This document shows positions 50,729 to 63,225 of a stretch of DNA of 64,000 bases, one piece after another. The position numbers and the translations under genes are program-made. Location of the stretch: positions 12,239,501 through 12,303,500 of the forward strand of contig NC_053196.1 in NCBI RefSeq assembly GCF_905163445.1, written 5' to 3'. The stretch's first letter is position 1. Every line of letters begins with the position of its first letter. The DNA is from Pararge aegeria. Its lineage: Eukaryota; Arthropoda; Insecta; Lepidoptera; Nymphalidae. The notes below the pieces were generated by a model. The model ran no database searches. It was not told the origin of the DNA and saw nothing but the letters and a program-made list of their open reading frames with translations.

Positions 50729-52334
50729 TTAGTTTGGTAAATGGTCGTGTTTGCTATTTGGGGTATGCATGTATCTATTATTTTGTGTAGGCCTTATTGG
50801 CTTGATAGTTTTGAATAAGGAGTATTTGAAAAGAAGTGTCCTAGCGCTAGACACCCTGAGTATTTAAATGGAGTTGCAAAAAAAAAAACTGCCTTTAATT
50901 TAATAAACATTTCATTAAATAGTCCTACTTCTAAATTAGGTGTTAAGAATTTTACTCAAATTTTATAAAAATACGTACTGACGAGTATCTTAGGTATACT
51001 GTTAAAGATGTCAGAGGATGTGTTTATCAAATTATACCCAATTCGTTTATAAGAAGACCCTTTACATTTCTTAAATATAAATTAAAAAATAAACATTTTA
51101 ATACATGAACTAATATTTTACATTTCTTCGCGTAGTGTTATTAGTGGACAAATACTTTCACAATCGGATTATTTCTGAGAAGAAATTACCGGCATCAGAA
51201 GCATGCGGCTTAACATTTGATTTAAATAAACAAAAGTATTTTAGATCTTATTCGCCACATTATATGGTGCAATTTTGAATTACTTAAACAGTTGAAAGGA
51301 TGTATGGATCTTTCGTACGTGACGTCCTCACCCCATACAGTGTGAGGTCCACGGGATATTAATACAAAATTATGTCCTTGGGAACTCATTCCCCTTTTTC
51401 TGTGACAATAAACACGTTTTTAAAATCTTTAGAAACCTTTTTTTAGGTAATGAACTGTTCGTCCGTCTGCCCTATGATCTTTACAGCAAATATCAGAAAA
51501 TCGCTGGGAATCAGGTAATAAAATTCGTGAGCAATACTTGAATCCTAAACAATAAAACGTTTACCGCGTAACGTAAAAACGTAACGAATACTATGTAAAG
51601 TGCACGTACTTTGTTAAGTTTTTGTTGAGATCAAAATTGTGGTGTGACCTTAAAAAATAAAACTCAATTTGTGACCTTACAATCTATATAATGTACCTAT
51701 TGCTTAAACACAGCAATCAACATTTGTAATGAATTGTAGTAGGTCAATCAAAGAACTTATGCGTAGAGGTCAATTGGTATGTAGGTAGATATTATCAAAT
51801 CAATAAAATATAATAAATTGATTTCATCTACAATACTTGTAACAATATATTAATGATAGTCGGTATTATGTAGGGAAGGTTTTGTGCATTTCAGAGTATA
51901 CTCAAGATTGTCAATGACAACAATGTAGTGTTGTAGGGTCAGTCTAAAGTTGCTCTAAACCTCTAGTAAGCTTACAAGTTAACTAGTTTTTCTTAATTTT
52001 TTATCTATTGATTTCAAACATTACATTTTTCGTAAAATAATATTTTATTACGACAGAAACCACTCAGGTTTAGCCAAGTGCCCACAGCCTCTACTCATAT
52101 AAAACAAAACATAATAAATATGATTTAAGTATACTCTGAATATTTTCACTGGTTATTTCCTTTCTAAGCCTATCGTCAAAATTATTTAGTAAATAATTTG
52201 GAAACAGATGGAAAACTGAATAAAGAGCTAGACTAGCTGAGTCACACAGGCAGCTAGCAATCTCAACAGAACATAAAAGGCAAGTTCGTGATATTGAAGA
52301 AACTTCAATGCCACAACTTTAAAAATTCATTTAT
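50729..52334. other. Long AT-rich stretch without a gene
   Basis: Nothing recognisable beyond short A/T runs. No open frame above 60 codons was found here. Confidence 0.4.
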
Positions 52335-52600
52335 TACAAATAGGCCTAGTTTATAAGAACTTTTGAAACGTCAAGTCAGTCTTTTTGTAGTGACTCTACC
52401 ACCGGTTTGGAAGGCAGAATCCACTAAGAAGAGCCGGCAAGAAACTCAGCAGATAGCTCTTTTCCAACATTATTTTTTAGTTTAACAATTTTTAGAATTT
52501 TTCGGTTTCGTGAGAGATGAGAGCCGAATGGCCTGCTTCTAAGCAGCCTTGTCGTTAAGGAATTCATAACCGTTTAATAACCACGATTGGTTAAATGTGT
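52335..52600 (-). repeat. LINE-A C-terminus and 3' end, reverse
   Basis: AATAGGCCTAGTTTATAAG, GAAACGTCAAGTCAGTC, GTGACTCTACCACCGG and AGAAGAGCCGGCAAGAAACTC. CTTGTCGTTAAGGAATTCAT reversed encodes the same end (NEFLNDKA-type residues) as in 7520-7749. Confidence 0.65.
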
Positions 52601-53831
52601 TTTAATATAATGTTTTCAATAATTAAAGTTAGAGTTATTGGTACACCAAAATATCAGTTGTGTTACGTTTTAGCTGTTTGGATTAAAACAGAAAAAAATG
52701 AAGTTCGTAATTGATATCAAAACAATAACTAACAACAACGTGTACATGCAAATACATATATAATATGCACGTAAATAACAAGTCAGTAGAATTAATTGAA
52801 ATTATAATAATTTATCTGAATGTGGATAACTAATATCAGTTTCAGAGAAACTGCCTGCAACAAATATAAACATTTGAAAGGTGGTACGCCATTTATAAAT
52901 TACCTATCTATATTCCTGGACCTATTCAGTTGGTCTCTGAGCAAGATAAACAAAGACGAGCTTTACAGTGTACAATTATTCCTGTACTGTAAATAATTTC
53001 ATGGGCGTATCCAAACGCAATCAAGACCCTTATGATGTATACATTAATTACACTGACTACCACATTACCACGAAGATATCTGTCTTACCGCAGCGTCTTC
53101 AACAGAGATGAATAGCTCAAACATTTTTATTCGTCAGCGCTCATTAAAATATGAAAGCTTTATGACAAGGCGATAGAGCTTAAAATTGCTAGTCACGTTA
53201 TAATTACTTGTATTGAGTATACGACTTTCTTCATCTTTTTTACCCGATGCTTATACAGATGTCTCCCCTGTGTTCATAAATAAAGATTATAAGCACATTT
53301 GAGTTAAGCTGGAAGACGCGTTACTGATAGGATCACCATAATTAGGGCTTTCTTCGGAATTGTCTATACTAATAAACTAAAGAATACTTTGAAAAATAAC
53401 ATATTTTCATTTTACTTTTGTAAAGCTGTATTTTGTGTATATAAACAACAAAATACAAATATAACAATTTAAATAATAATTAAAATATAAAATTTTACAT
53501 TTATTTCTTACTTCTGTTGCTGTAAAACACTTCTTACAAAATGAATATGTATATGATTATTTCAACGATAGAAACACATGCTCCTTTATTAAATTCGCAA
53601 CAGTTATGCCGATTCTGTTTTACAATTTCGAGGTTGAACACAAAATTCTTAACTAAATTGACAGGTTAGAAATGAGTGTTATCTTTTTCACTATGTTATT
53701 TTGGGAAAAGGACAACACTATTTTTAAGCCTACTAATTTCAGTTTAATAAAGGTAGTTGTTAAGTAATGGGCATCCTCGTCGGAGATAATCTTTAAAACT
53801 GCTGAATCTGGTTTTCACAGGATCTTTACAG
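52601..53831. other. Unassigned AT-rich stretch
   Basis: No gene or repeat family was recognised. Confidence 0.35.
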
Positions 53832-53944
53832 GGTAACACGTACATACATGAAGTGTAGATCACTTCATGTATGTACGTGTTACCACAAGAAGTAACACGT
53901 ACATACAAGAGTAGCCTAGATCACATGAAGTGATCTAGGCTACT
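53832..53944. repeat. Cluster of two perfect hairpins plus a direct repeat
   Basis: Hairpin 1: 53832-53855 pairs with 53861-53884 (24 bases, 5-base loop). Hairpin 2: 53910-53924 pairs with 53930-53944 (15 bases, 5-base loop). Between them, AGTAACACGTACATACA (53891-53907) is a third, direct copy of the start of hairpin 1. Confidence 0.85.
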
Positions 53945-54035
53945 TCTTATCGTAGAAAGTAGTATTAATGCCAATATTTTCCTAACTTAGGAAGTTACCT
54001 TATTTTTTTTTGTTGTCTTGAAAGTTCAGTGTAGA

Positions 54036-54345
54036 GGCGGTGATAGCTTAGTGGATTGGGTTTCCCCATTTTGGAGACCGAGTTCGATCTTCAGCAGATG
54101 CCTCTAACTTTTTGGAGTAAAGTGCTTTTTTTTTTATTTGAGCAATTAAAATGACACTTGTTTAAACTGTGTAGAAAACCTGCATGCATTCTTCGTAACG
54201 TTCTCAAAAATGTATGAAGTCTACCAATCCACTCTTGGCCAGCTCGATGAACAACGGCCTAAAGCCCTTCTCATTCTGGGAGTTGACCCTTGCCTATTTG
54301 TGCGCCCCGCGCCGGTAATGGGTGATGAAGATGATAATTTTTAAT
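54036..54345 (+). repeat. SINE2, near full length
   Basis: GCGGTGATAGCTTAGTGGATTGG head, GAGTTCGATCTTC box B, ACCTGCATGCATTC and CAATCCACTCTTGGCCAGC body, GATGAAGATGAT tail. Diverged. Confidence 0.75.
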
Positions 54346-55474
54346 AAAAAAATAGAGATGGATTAACTTAGAAGGAGTTTTCGGTTATACCTACCTCTGT
54401 AGAGTAGGTACCATCCTGACGGAAGATATACATAGTTAGAAGGCGTTCCTGAACTATTATTCAATTATAACTAAATGAAAATTATTAATTTAAGTACGTT
54501 CGTGAGACACTTTGTTGGTTAAGTATTCTTTGTTGATTCGTTTTTAAATATTTTTTATGATGGCATATATTTGGTAACCAAACTTGTCCTGATTTTTCGA
54601 AATAACAGATACTAACCCTACACTTAAATATAAAAGGGTGCAATTCTTTATGACTTTTTAAAGTATTGTCCTTTTGGTGGTAAACGCTAAGTTGCCCTTC
54701 TAAAGATAGCGGCTTAGAAAAGCATTTCAACGAAGATATTGATCTTTTGAAAGGATCGTTTGATTAAGAGCTTTTAAAGTAGGTATGCTGTTTCTGAGTA
54801 ACTAACTGATAACAACAAATTTTCAATTTTGTACAAACTTTTATTTTTTGGCAAAAAATAATTCAGTGATTGAAAAGATATTTTTTAGGTTTCCCGTTGA
54901 AAAGTCTCTTACGCACTAAGGCTGTTTTTTTATCAAGTGCATGCCAATGCGCGTAGTACATATTTTGACAACGTAACGTAACTCTATCGTCACGTTTGTC
55001 TACTTAGAAACTAACACAGAACACCTGTCTACTGTATCCGATGGTAACATATTAAATCAATGTCTGTAACCATCGCGTAGCCAAAGTGTTTTCATGTTAA
55101 TTAACTTCACATCGACAAATATAAAACCTGTCATTTCATATGGAGAAGAAAACATAAATTTGACAGTCAGTTACTCCAAAAATAACTAAACTTACAAACT
55201 TGAATTTACAAAATATATTTTGTTATGGAGGGCCGAAGGTTTTCTTACTCTAATCCCAATTAAATTTTGAAAGATTAACGCCACCTCAGTGTCACACAAG
55301 TGACGTCAGCAGCAGCATACAAATTATTCACTAAATTGTTCCCAGTTGTTAACATTATAACGCGTGCTACGGACATATATTTAGCATTAGTTATTACCTG
55401 CTGAAAAAGACGTTGAGCATAGTGATTTCTGTGGATCTTGCAGCGAGATCGGGGCATAATATTCATAATGACAT
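54346..55474. other. Unassigned AT-rich stretch
   Basis: No gene or repeat family was recognised. Confidence 0.35.
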
Positions 55475-55775
55475 CGGCCCATTAACGGTCCACTACAGAG
55501 CACGGGTCTCCTCCCACAATGAGAAGGTGTTGAGGCAGCAACCCACCAAGCTGGCCCAGTGCGTATTGGTTGACCCCACACAGCTTTGAGAACATTCTTT
55601 AGAATTCTCAGGCATGCAGGTTTCCTCGCGATAGTTTCCTTCACCGTTGAAGCAAGTAATATTTTAATTACTTAATGCACCCATAACTTAGAAAAGTTAG
55701 AGGTGCAAGGATTCGAATTCGGCCCCCCAAAGGTGAAGTTGAACTCCTACCCAATGCGCTTTTACCGCTCTTGGT
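55475..55775 (-). repeat. SINE2, near full length, reverse
   Basis: CCACTACAGAGCACGGGTCTCCTCCC, AAGCTGGCCCAGTGCGTATTGG, CAGGCATGCAGGTTTCCTCG, and a reversed head GGATTCGAATTCGGCCCCCC with AATGCGCTTTTACCGCTC at the end. Confidence 0.8.
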
Positions 55776-56234
55776 GCATACGGATGAATAATCTACGATA
55801 TTTAATGTCGATACCCCAAAATAGTGATAGAAAATACCACTAACCCCATTAACCCATGATTGGAAAGTGTCTAATCATTTAACTATAACTATTATAGTGA
55901 TCCTTAAAAATTTATAAAATATTTTGATCTTCCATCTAAGGTCTACCACGGACTAGCAATATATCTTTTTTTAGAAGTCATAATGATCTTGACCAATTTT
56001 CTTCTATGTTTTATAGCTGAATATGGTAGAGTTACGTAAATAAGAAAAGAAAGTGGTGAAGAAAGCATTTTTGATAGTAGAGCCTTAATTAGATGGACAG
56101 ACGTCTAGATACCTATTTTCTGCTGTAGAAATTTTAAGTATACGATCACTTAAAATATCTCGCAGTTTAATGGTAACAAATTGAAGGAGAAACTAGATCA
56201 GATAGGTCTTATGATAGTTTCCGAAATCAATCTT
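55776..56234. other. Unassigned AT-rich stretch
   Basis: No gene or repeat family was recognised. Confidence 0.35.
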
Positions 56235-56445
56235 ATAGAACACTCATCATAATCATCATATCAACCGATAGACGTCCACTGCTGGACATAGGTCTTTTGT
56301 AGGGAGTTCCAAATTCCACGGTTATGTGCCGCTTGGATCCAGCGGCTACCTGCGACGCGCTTAATGTCGTCTGTCCACCTTGTTGGGGATCGACCAACGC
56401 TGCGCTTACCAGTTTGCTTATAGAACTGGTACTTGGAAAAACATT
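56235..56445 (-). pseudogene. RTE-type LINE reverse transcriptase C-terminus
   Basis: On the minus strand about 50 codons ending near 56261 are open: GKRSVGRSPTRWTDDIKRVA, GSRWIQAAHNRGIW and SLQKTYVQQWTSIG. This is the very C-terminal tail of a lepidopteran RTE-like LINE ORF, followed by a reversed CATCATAATCATCATATCAACC end. The start of the frame reads into unrelated sequence. It is a short 5'-truncated copy. Confidence 0.7.
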
Positions 56446-56514
56446 TCCTAAGTTGCATCGATATCAACACATTACCGGCCACCTACAGGGAGTCGCCACT
56501 CAGAATGAGCCGTT

Positions 56515-56735
56515 CTTCACTACGCCGGCCAAGGTGCATTTTAGTAGACTTCGCTATGCAGAACTGCAGGCCTGCAGGTTCGCTCACGATGTTTTACTTC
56601 ACCTTTGAAGCAAGTCGTATTTAATTACTTAAAACGCACATAACTCCGAAAAGTTAGAAGTGCATGCTAGGGACCGAACTCCGTCTCCCAGAAAAGGAAC
56701 CCAATGCCTGCCCACTAGGCCATCACAGCTTGCAA
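56515..56735 (-). repeat. SINE2 fragment, reverse
   Basis: CTGCAGGCCTGCAGGTTCGC, GATGTTTTACTTCACC, TTACTTAAAACGCACATAAC and a reversed head ending AATGCCTGCCCACTAGGCC. Confidence 0.7.
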
Positions 56736-57539
56736 ATCTCGTAGTCATGCGCTTAGTTCTCCTAAAAAAAAAGTAAGTATTTAATTACGTTTGTGCTCAC
56801 CCTACAGAGTGCGTAACGAAATGAACCTCGAAAAAACATCAAATTGATTAATTTTTATCGGTTGTAAGAAGTATATTTAGTGGAGATTACGATCATTGTA
56901 ATATATCTTGAATATTAAACGCTTGGGTGAAATGGTTGCCAGAGGCCCGAAACACACTTCACTGGATTTTAATCAGAAGTTACAGCGATATGCCTACCGA
57001 TAACAGAGAAAAAAGGAAACGTTTATGTGAGGCGTATCCTAAATTAACTTTGTTCGTATGCACATTATTATATATTCTGGGTTTCAAAATATAAGAAACT
57101 TATTTGTTATTCGGAATTTGCTACCTACTTGTAGTACATTTGAAGAAACGTTAAATTAAAAAAAATCTGGTTGACTTTATCGGACAAATATTTTTTTTAA
57201 TATTGTCTGATAAAGTCTTTGTCTAATACTAATATTTATGGCACTTTTGTGGGTGATTGAAGCTTCAAGATCAAAAATATAGGGGACCCCAGCGCCACAT
57301 GTCGGGCTGATTTGTGAATCTAAACGATCCAGGGTGCCACCGCCGTCTAGGAGGAGTTCAGTGACATACACACGCTCACGAGATAAATATGTATAAGATT
57401 TGCGCAAATTTCAGTCGTTTGTTGAAATATGTTGAAAGAAGTTGCATCGCTATTTTTACTATCCGTAAGTACTACTTTATCCGTGTATTGTATTGAGGAA
57501 GGTTGAAGCCTGTGTGTGTTGTGTATATGTGTTCCGTAA
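56736..57539. other. Unassigned stretch
   Basis: No gene was recognised; the short open frames lack known motifs. Confidence 0.3.
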
Positions 57540-57572
57540 TTTGCGCAGACGAAGCCGCAGGGCACAGTCTAG
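57540..57572 (+). mobile_element. Helitron 3' end fragment
   Basis: TTTGCGCAGACGAAGCCGCAGGGCACAGTCTAG|T is a typical 3' terminus. The matching start could not be placed within the preceding 240 bases. Confidence 0.45.
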
Positions 57573-60500
57573 TTTTTCATCAATTTTCAAATTGCCCCTG
57601 ACAGATACTGAGCCAAGGAGGTCGGCTAACCTAATTCAACTTACTTCAATTACGGATATTTCACCACAAGTGAGTATTGCAGAAATCCCTTCAAAACATC
57701 CCGCCTGACTCAACCACATGACACATTTAGGTCGCCGATATAGATTATACATAACAATAGTTAATACGTTACATGTTGTTAATGTCTAAAGTGTCATAAC
57801 TAACATTAGTGTTAAATATTTATCGTTATAATAGCTGGAGTTAAGGATTTAGGTTTTTTTTTATTATTAACGATAGGCCAGCGCTTGACGGCAATCATGC
57901 CCGTTCGAAAGCAATGATGAGGTCTAGGTTGGAGCACGCTTGCCTAGAAAAAGCCTATTCACTCTAGCCTTGCTCAAATTATACGTGGCAGCAAACACAG
58001 TTCCCGCGGTACGTATCAGAAACGTGGATAAAAACGTTTCGTGCGTGTCGATAGAATATCAACCACATAAGGATGCCACCGCTCACGGTGTCTCGCTGTT
58101 CTGTAGTAGAATGGGGAAGGAGGAACAAGATTGAGAAGTTCCTGAGCAAACTAACCCAAGTATATCCGGTAAAAAACCGATAAACAGGCAACATTGCGTC
58201 GTTGTGCTAAATGGAATAACTAGTTACAAGGGAGAGGGATAATGGTATGTCTATCTCCATTATAACTCCTTTATTGGTTTAATATCGTTTTAACAACATT
58301 TGATTATAGTCTTAACAACAAAATGATAAAGACATAAACAAGAAAACCAGAACTAGTGGAAGTTAAAGCAACATTAACGCTTAAAATAGACAAAAACTTT
58401 TATCACATATCCCGAGCAAACACTTTTGGTTATCGGGATGAAACGTACCTATCCTTTATTTAATTCCAAAGTATAAGCTATAAATTTACCAAATTGCATT
58501 CACTTCCGTTCGGTAGTTCTCGGTTGATGCTCTTACGAACCAACAGACAAATAGACTAAAATTCTAAAAATTGCATTTTTACGGTCTCTTTCTTATTTGT
58601 AATATCACCCAGTTATTCCTTTGTAAAAATCTTGAATGTGCAGACATGGCTTGTATACGATTTTATAGCATGTACAGATTTTTAAGAAAATAATAAAAAC
58701 AGGTACATTAAGAAAATCTCTCGTCTTTTTCTTTTTTTTTATTGCACTTGATTTCTGATATTCTTTAAACATACCTGCTATTATATATAGTGTAGAAACA
58801 CTATAAAGAAATGAAAACACTGTGTACATGACATATAACACGAGTTAAAGAAAGAGTGAGTGTATATTTAACAAGTTAAATAATTTGTTATTTCGTGACA
58901 CAGTTCAAATACCCAGCTGAAAAGACCACGCGTTGTTGTATTTTTAGGTTCCATATCTCTTATTAGTCATTTTGACGCATCCCAGCTGCCTCAAATTGAA
59001 TTTGTCCCATAATTTGTCTGTTTTATATCGCATTCGTTTTAAATGCAGCTTGTTTGTGTAATTGTAATTAATCTAAATTATAAACAAAGGAACACTGATG
59101 TTTCTTAATATGGAATCATATTTGTAGTCTTAATTCTGGAATGACGAAATTATTTGTTGTTGTTTTTTTTCCTTATAGTTTGTAAATCAGACTTTTATCA
59201 TGAACATCGTCATCATCATCAGACTATAAATGACCCACTACTGAGCTCTCAGGAGTAAGGGTTGACCCGCTGTTGGGCTCTTGGCAAGCAACTTGTGAAA
59301 TTGTTGTTCATTGCATAGATAAGAAAGGCTCTTTTTTTTATTCCGAAGGAACTTCAACCTGTGTTGGTGTTTTTTTGGGTAATAATGCTCATCTTCAATA
59401 TACAAGCTATGGCTAAATTTAATAGAATTTCGTATTAAGGTATATTCTTAGTAGCAATAGTGATTTTTTAGTCTCAATAATTGAAGAATAAATTATTTTT
59501 TCTTTATAAATGGCTCTAAAAAAATCCTTTCTTATATGAAAGAGGGATTTAGGACTTCCACCCTCCACGCAACTATAATACTGGTAGGCGGATCTAACAC
59601 GATTGTTACATGTTACTGGTAATAACCGGAACCAACCGGAACCAACATCTTAGCGAGCATCTTTGCTCGCTAAGATGTAAGGTGGTATTTGGTCAACCCT
59701 AATTTACTAAATTAGGTTTCATTTCATAACGGAAATATCTAATCCCAGAAAATTTTGAAAATAGAATTTAAGACTTTGTGATCCTTTATAGAATATGCTA
59801 ACCATTAGACAAATGGCGCCATATTTTTATATGTGTAGTGAAAACTTCTTTTAGCGCGGTACGCATATTTTTAGATGCGATAAAATTTCTGGACTCGCGA
59901 CACCGAGACGCAGCTATTTGAATTTTTCAATAGAGAATGATTTTACTATATCCAATCAACGTAATATTATCACAACGAGATATAAAAGTACAATTGGTCG
60001 GTATTCAAGAGATATTTAAAAAACTTCGAATCAAAATTATTGATTTGCTGTTTTATTTGCCATGAACCATTATTTATTACATGTTTTAGTTTCTATTTGA
60101 GATTGTAATAATTCCGATGGTAATGATAAATATTGATGATGCTACAAGAGTTGTCGAAATTGTTAACGATAATTCATAATAGAACATTTTAAAGTTTCTA
60201 ATAATTAAAAAAATACAATTCATAAATTAGATGCAATTCATAACCCAATAACCGTAGTACCCGTCTAAAAAATGTCTAACGCGCAAAAACAATTTTTCAC
60301 GGCACTCCTGGAGTGCAGCCCGTAATTTTGTTTCTTTCTAACGCTTCATTTTAAGAATCTTTTGTTCGTTAGCACCAAACAGTAAGCCTACATAAGAAAA
60401 ATTAGAATTATTTCATAGATATAAATTTTCCCATAGGCGAAAAAATGTAGTAGGCATTCTCAGGGATAAACTCAACTACTCGTAAGTCAACTATTTACCT

Positions 60501-60673
60501 ACTAACTACGTAATTAGTTCCAGTGGAACCAACATTGAATTAATCAACGACGCATTTAATTAAAGCCATCTGCAATCAATCAAGAAGTAAATAGGGGTGT
60601 AACACGAAAATCATTAGCGAAATATTTGCACTCTACTATCGAAACCATCTTATTTATCTACTGTTAAAGAAAG
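57573..60673. other. Long stretch without a recognised gene
   Basis: Only short open frames occur. A perfect 15-bp hairpin with a 4-base loop lies at 59645-59678 (arms ACATCTTAGCGAGCA), after a GGAACCAACCGGAACCAAC mini-duplication. A CATCATCATCAGAC scrap near 59210 may be the edge of a decayed SINE. Nothing else was recognised. Confidence 0.4.
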
Positions 60674-60955
60674 CGGTGATAGCCTAGTGGGTAAGGCTTC
60701 AGCTTCCCTTTCGGGGAACGAGTTCGATCCCCGGGACGGACCTCTAACTTTTCAGAGCTATGTGCGATTTAAAACATCACTTGCTTTAACGGTGAAGGAA
60801 AATATCGTGAGTAATCTGAATGCCTCAGAGTTCTTCATAGAGGTTGTAAGGATACGTGACTACCAATACGGACTTAGCCAGCTTGAAGGATCTTCTCATT
60901 GAGGAGACCCGTACCCTGTAGTGGGCCAGTAAAGAGTTAATGTTGATCGCAACCC
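60674..60955 (+). repeat. SINE2, near full length
   Basis: Head GCGGTGATAGCCTAGTGGGTAAGGC (box A) and GAGTTCGATCCCCGG (box B). Body AACGGTGAAGGAAAATATCGTG, AATGCCTCAGAGTTC, CTGTAGTGGGCCAGTAAAGAG. The tail is short. Confidence 0.85.
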
Positions 60956-62462
60956 AAAGCTCTATAAAATAAAAATTCCACACGTATTACTTACTTATTG
61001 GATTTCTTCGTCTTTTTTTACTCTTATCCTACGTTAATTTGGGTTGGCCCAATATTGTCAGAGGCTTCTCCATTTAAATTTGATTGAGTATATGAGGATT
61101 GTTTTAATATTTGTGTTAGTGTGTTATTTTTAAACTTGAAGTGAACAAAAGTCTATGTTTTTGTTTTGGTTTAGACATATCTTTGCGACGTTTGATGTCA
61201 ACGCACCTTGTGGCTAATTAAATAGAATTTTTAAGTTAGGACAAAGATTTAATCGATTATTAAATTAACAAAATAGTGACAAAAACTCTAATAAACAATT
61301 TTTTTTTTATGTTATGATTATTTTAATTGTAGCATAAATACCTGCAAGTTAAGTGAAGAATTTAGTCAGTAATGAACGACTGCAATTAAAACCTAATGAG
61401 CAAAAAAGTTATTACTTATTTATTCAATCCAATCCTATTCTATCCTTATTAACATTGTTAAAATTGTAGCTAATTCCCGAACATAAATAAATCAATTGAC
61501 AGGTCTAAAAATTGTGTCCTTTTTGTAAAAATTACAGCACTATTCATAGACTTGTAAAATTGGCAGCAATATCTACAACTTCAATTACATTATTTAGATC
61601 CTATGATCCTATACATGAAAGACACTTCTGTGGCAACCCTTATCGTGTCTAATTCGACAAGGCTTCTCTTATTTTGTCTGGGAGCATCATGTTTGTCGCA
61701 ATTGCTTCATACTCTGTTAACAACATCAAGGCAAATAAAACAATCCAAACAAGCAATTGCTTAACAACATCAAGACAAATAAAACAATCCAAACAAGTAA
61801 ATTCTTCGATGCTAGCGTGTGTCTAGAATCATCATCGTCATCACCATCCGCCTAATAATGTCCAACGCTTGACACAGGAGAGATTTAAGCGTTTTTTTTT
61901 TTTTAATTGTGTTTGTGTCTTCTTTTTTCCTTCGACATTGGGATCGAAGACTGTTCTAGGTCGGTACTCAACTATGTTACTTGGATTGCATTCTGGTTGT
62001 TTTTTTTTTGTATGCAACTTCTACATTGTGCAGTCTACAATCGGGTATCTACTACAATATCTTAACTATTTTATACCTTACCTTAGATTATTTTTTTTTA
62101 TTTATCGAGTACGTCTTCATTTTCTGTCTTTGTTTAATTACATAGTTTACTTTGTTTAAAGACATACCATTCCAACAACTTCTTTTAAGTAATTCTACAT
62201 GACTATACTAATTATGTATTCAACTTTTTTTTTCTTCTCTCTTCCTTACCAACTTTTTGCATTTAATTTTAGATTTAGATAACAGGAGTGTTAAAGCTTT
62301 ATCGAGGGATGGCAGGCTATTATAACTATTTTAAGCACATATTATGATAATATTAACCATGCCCACCAGCTTAATGTGGTTTAGTGTGCTTTATGTGGTT
62401 TTCAAGATTTGTATTTGTTGGGTTTTTGGATTTACCCCGGTCTCGATATATCAACATTATGA
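60956..62462. other. Unassigned AT-rich stretch with a local duplication
   Basis: 61718-61754 and 61761-61797 are near-identical 37-base copies (one G/A difference) starting TTAACAACATCAAG, at a 43-base period. No gene was recognised. Confidence 0.45.
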
Positions 62463-62729
62463 CGATCGATTGGCGCAGTGGGCAGCGACCCTGCTTTCTA
62501 AGTCCAAGGCCGTGGGTTCGATTCCCACGACTGGAAAATGTTTGTGTGATGAACATGAATGTTTTTCATTGTCTGGGTGTTTATATGTATATTGTAAGTA
62601 TTTACGTATATTATTTATCAAAAATATTCTTCAGTCATCTCTGTACCCATAACACAAGCTACGCTTACTTTGGGGCTAGATGGCAATGTGTGTATTGTCG
62701 TAGTATATTTATTTATTTATTATTATTTT
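62463..62729 (+). repeat. SINE1, full length, best copy
   Basis: Intact RNA polymerase III promoter boxes: TGGCGCAGTGG (box A, 62471-62481) and GGTTCGATTCC (box B, 62515-62525). Then CTGGAAAATGTTTGTGTGATG, TTCATTGTCTGGGTGTTTAT, ACACAAGCTACGCTTACTTTG and an ATTTATTTATTTATT tail. It is a tRNA-derived SINE of about 265 bp. Confidence 0.9.
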
Positions 62730-62949
62730 TTATATACTTTGCTTTCTATGGCTTTTCATGAAACAATAGAAACTCGCGTTTTCTATATAAAGACAAGCAT
62801 TTGGGATCATCCAAACAGGATTAGAATTCACAAAATAGAATGCAATATTTACATGTAGTGATATTTTTGGGACGCCAGTTTATTTCAGGATAAAAAAAAT
62901 GTGGCTGGTATGACCAACAAATATCAGAGTACTTTTTTTTTTACAAGTA
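62730..62949. other. Unassigned spacer
   Basis: Short AT-rich sequence between two SINEs; nothing was recognised. Confidence 0.4.
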
Positions 62950-63225
62950 GTTAGGCCTAGGCTGCAATCTCACCTGGTGATAATCGATGAAGCAGTCTAA
63001 GATGGTATCGGGCTAACCTGTCAGGGAGTATGGCAATTAGATTTAACCCGTACCCCTAATCGGTATCTACGCGACATCGTACCGTAATCGCTTAGCGGCA
63101 CGTCTTTGTCGCTAGGGTGCTAATTAGCCAAATTTGAGATTATATATTTCCAAATTGCCCCTGCCGTAGATCGAACCCGAGACCTCCCACTTAAATCCAC
63201 AGCGCTCACCGCTGCGTCAGGGAGG
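62950..63225 (-). repeat. SINE3, full length, reverse
   Basis: GGCTGCAATCTCACCTGGTG, GATGGTATCGGGCTAACCTG, TACGCGACATCGTACCG, TTCCAAATTGCCCCTGCC. It ends in a reversed tRNA-like head, GATCGAACCCGAG (box B) and CAGCGCTCACCGCTGCGTCAGGG (box A side). The best SINE3 head in the window. Confidence 0.85.

Noticed and set aside
56324..56608. 94-codon plus-strand frame across a LINE end and a SINE
   Set aside because: It is the complement of the RTE C-terminal tail joined to a reversed SINE2.
62463..62540. tRNA gene
   Set aside because: The boxes are tRNA-like but no cloverleaf with a proper anticodon and acceptor stem follows. The sequence continues into the SINE body. The same holds for the heads at 8232, 33141, 49115 and 60674.
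62344..62761. Two overlapping frames of 102 and 125 codons
   Set aside because: Both run through the full-length SINE1 at 62463-62729 and contain its translated tRNA head.
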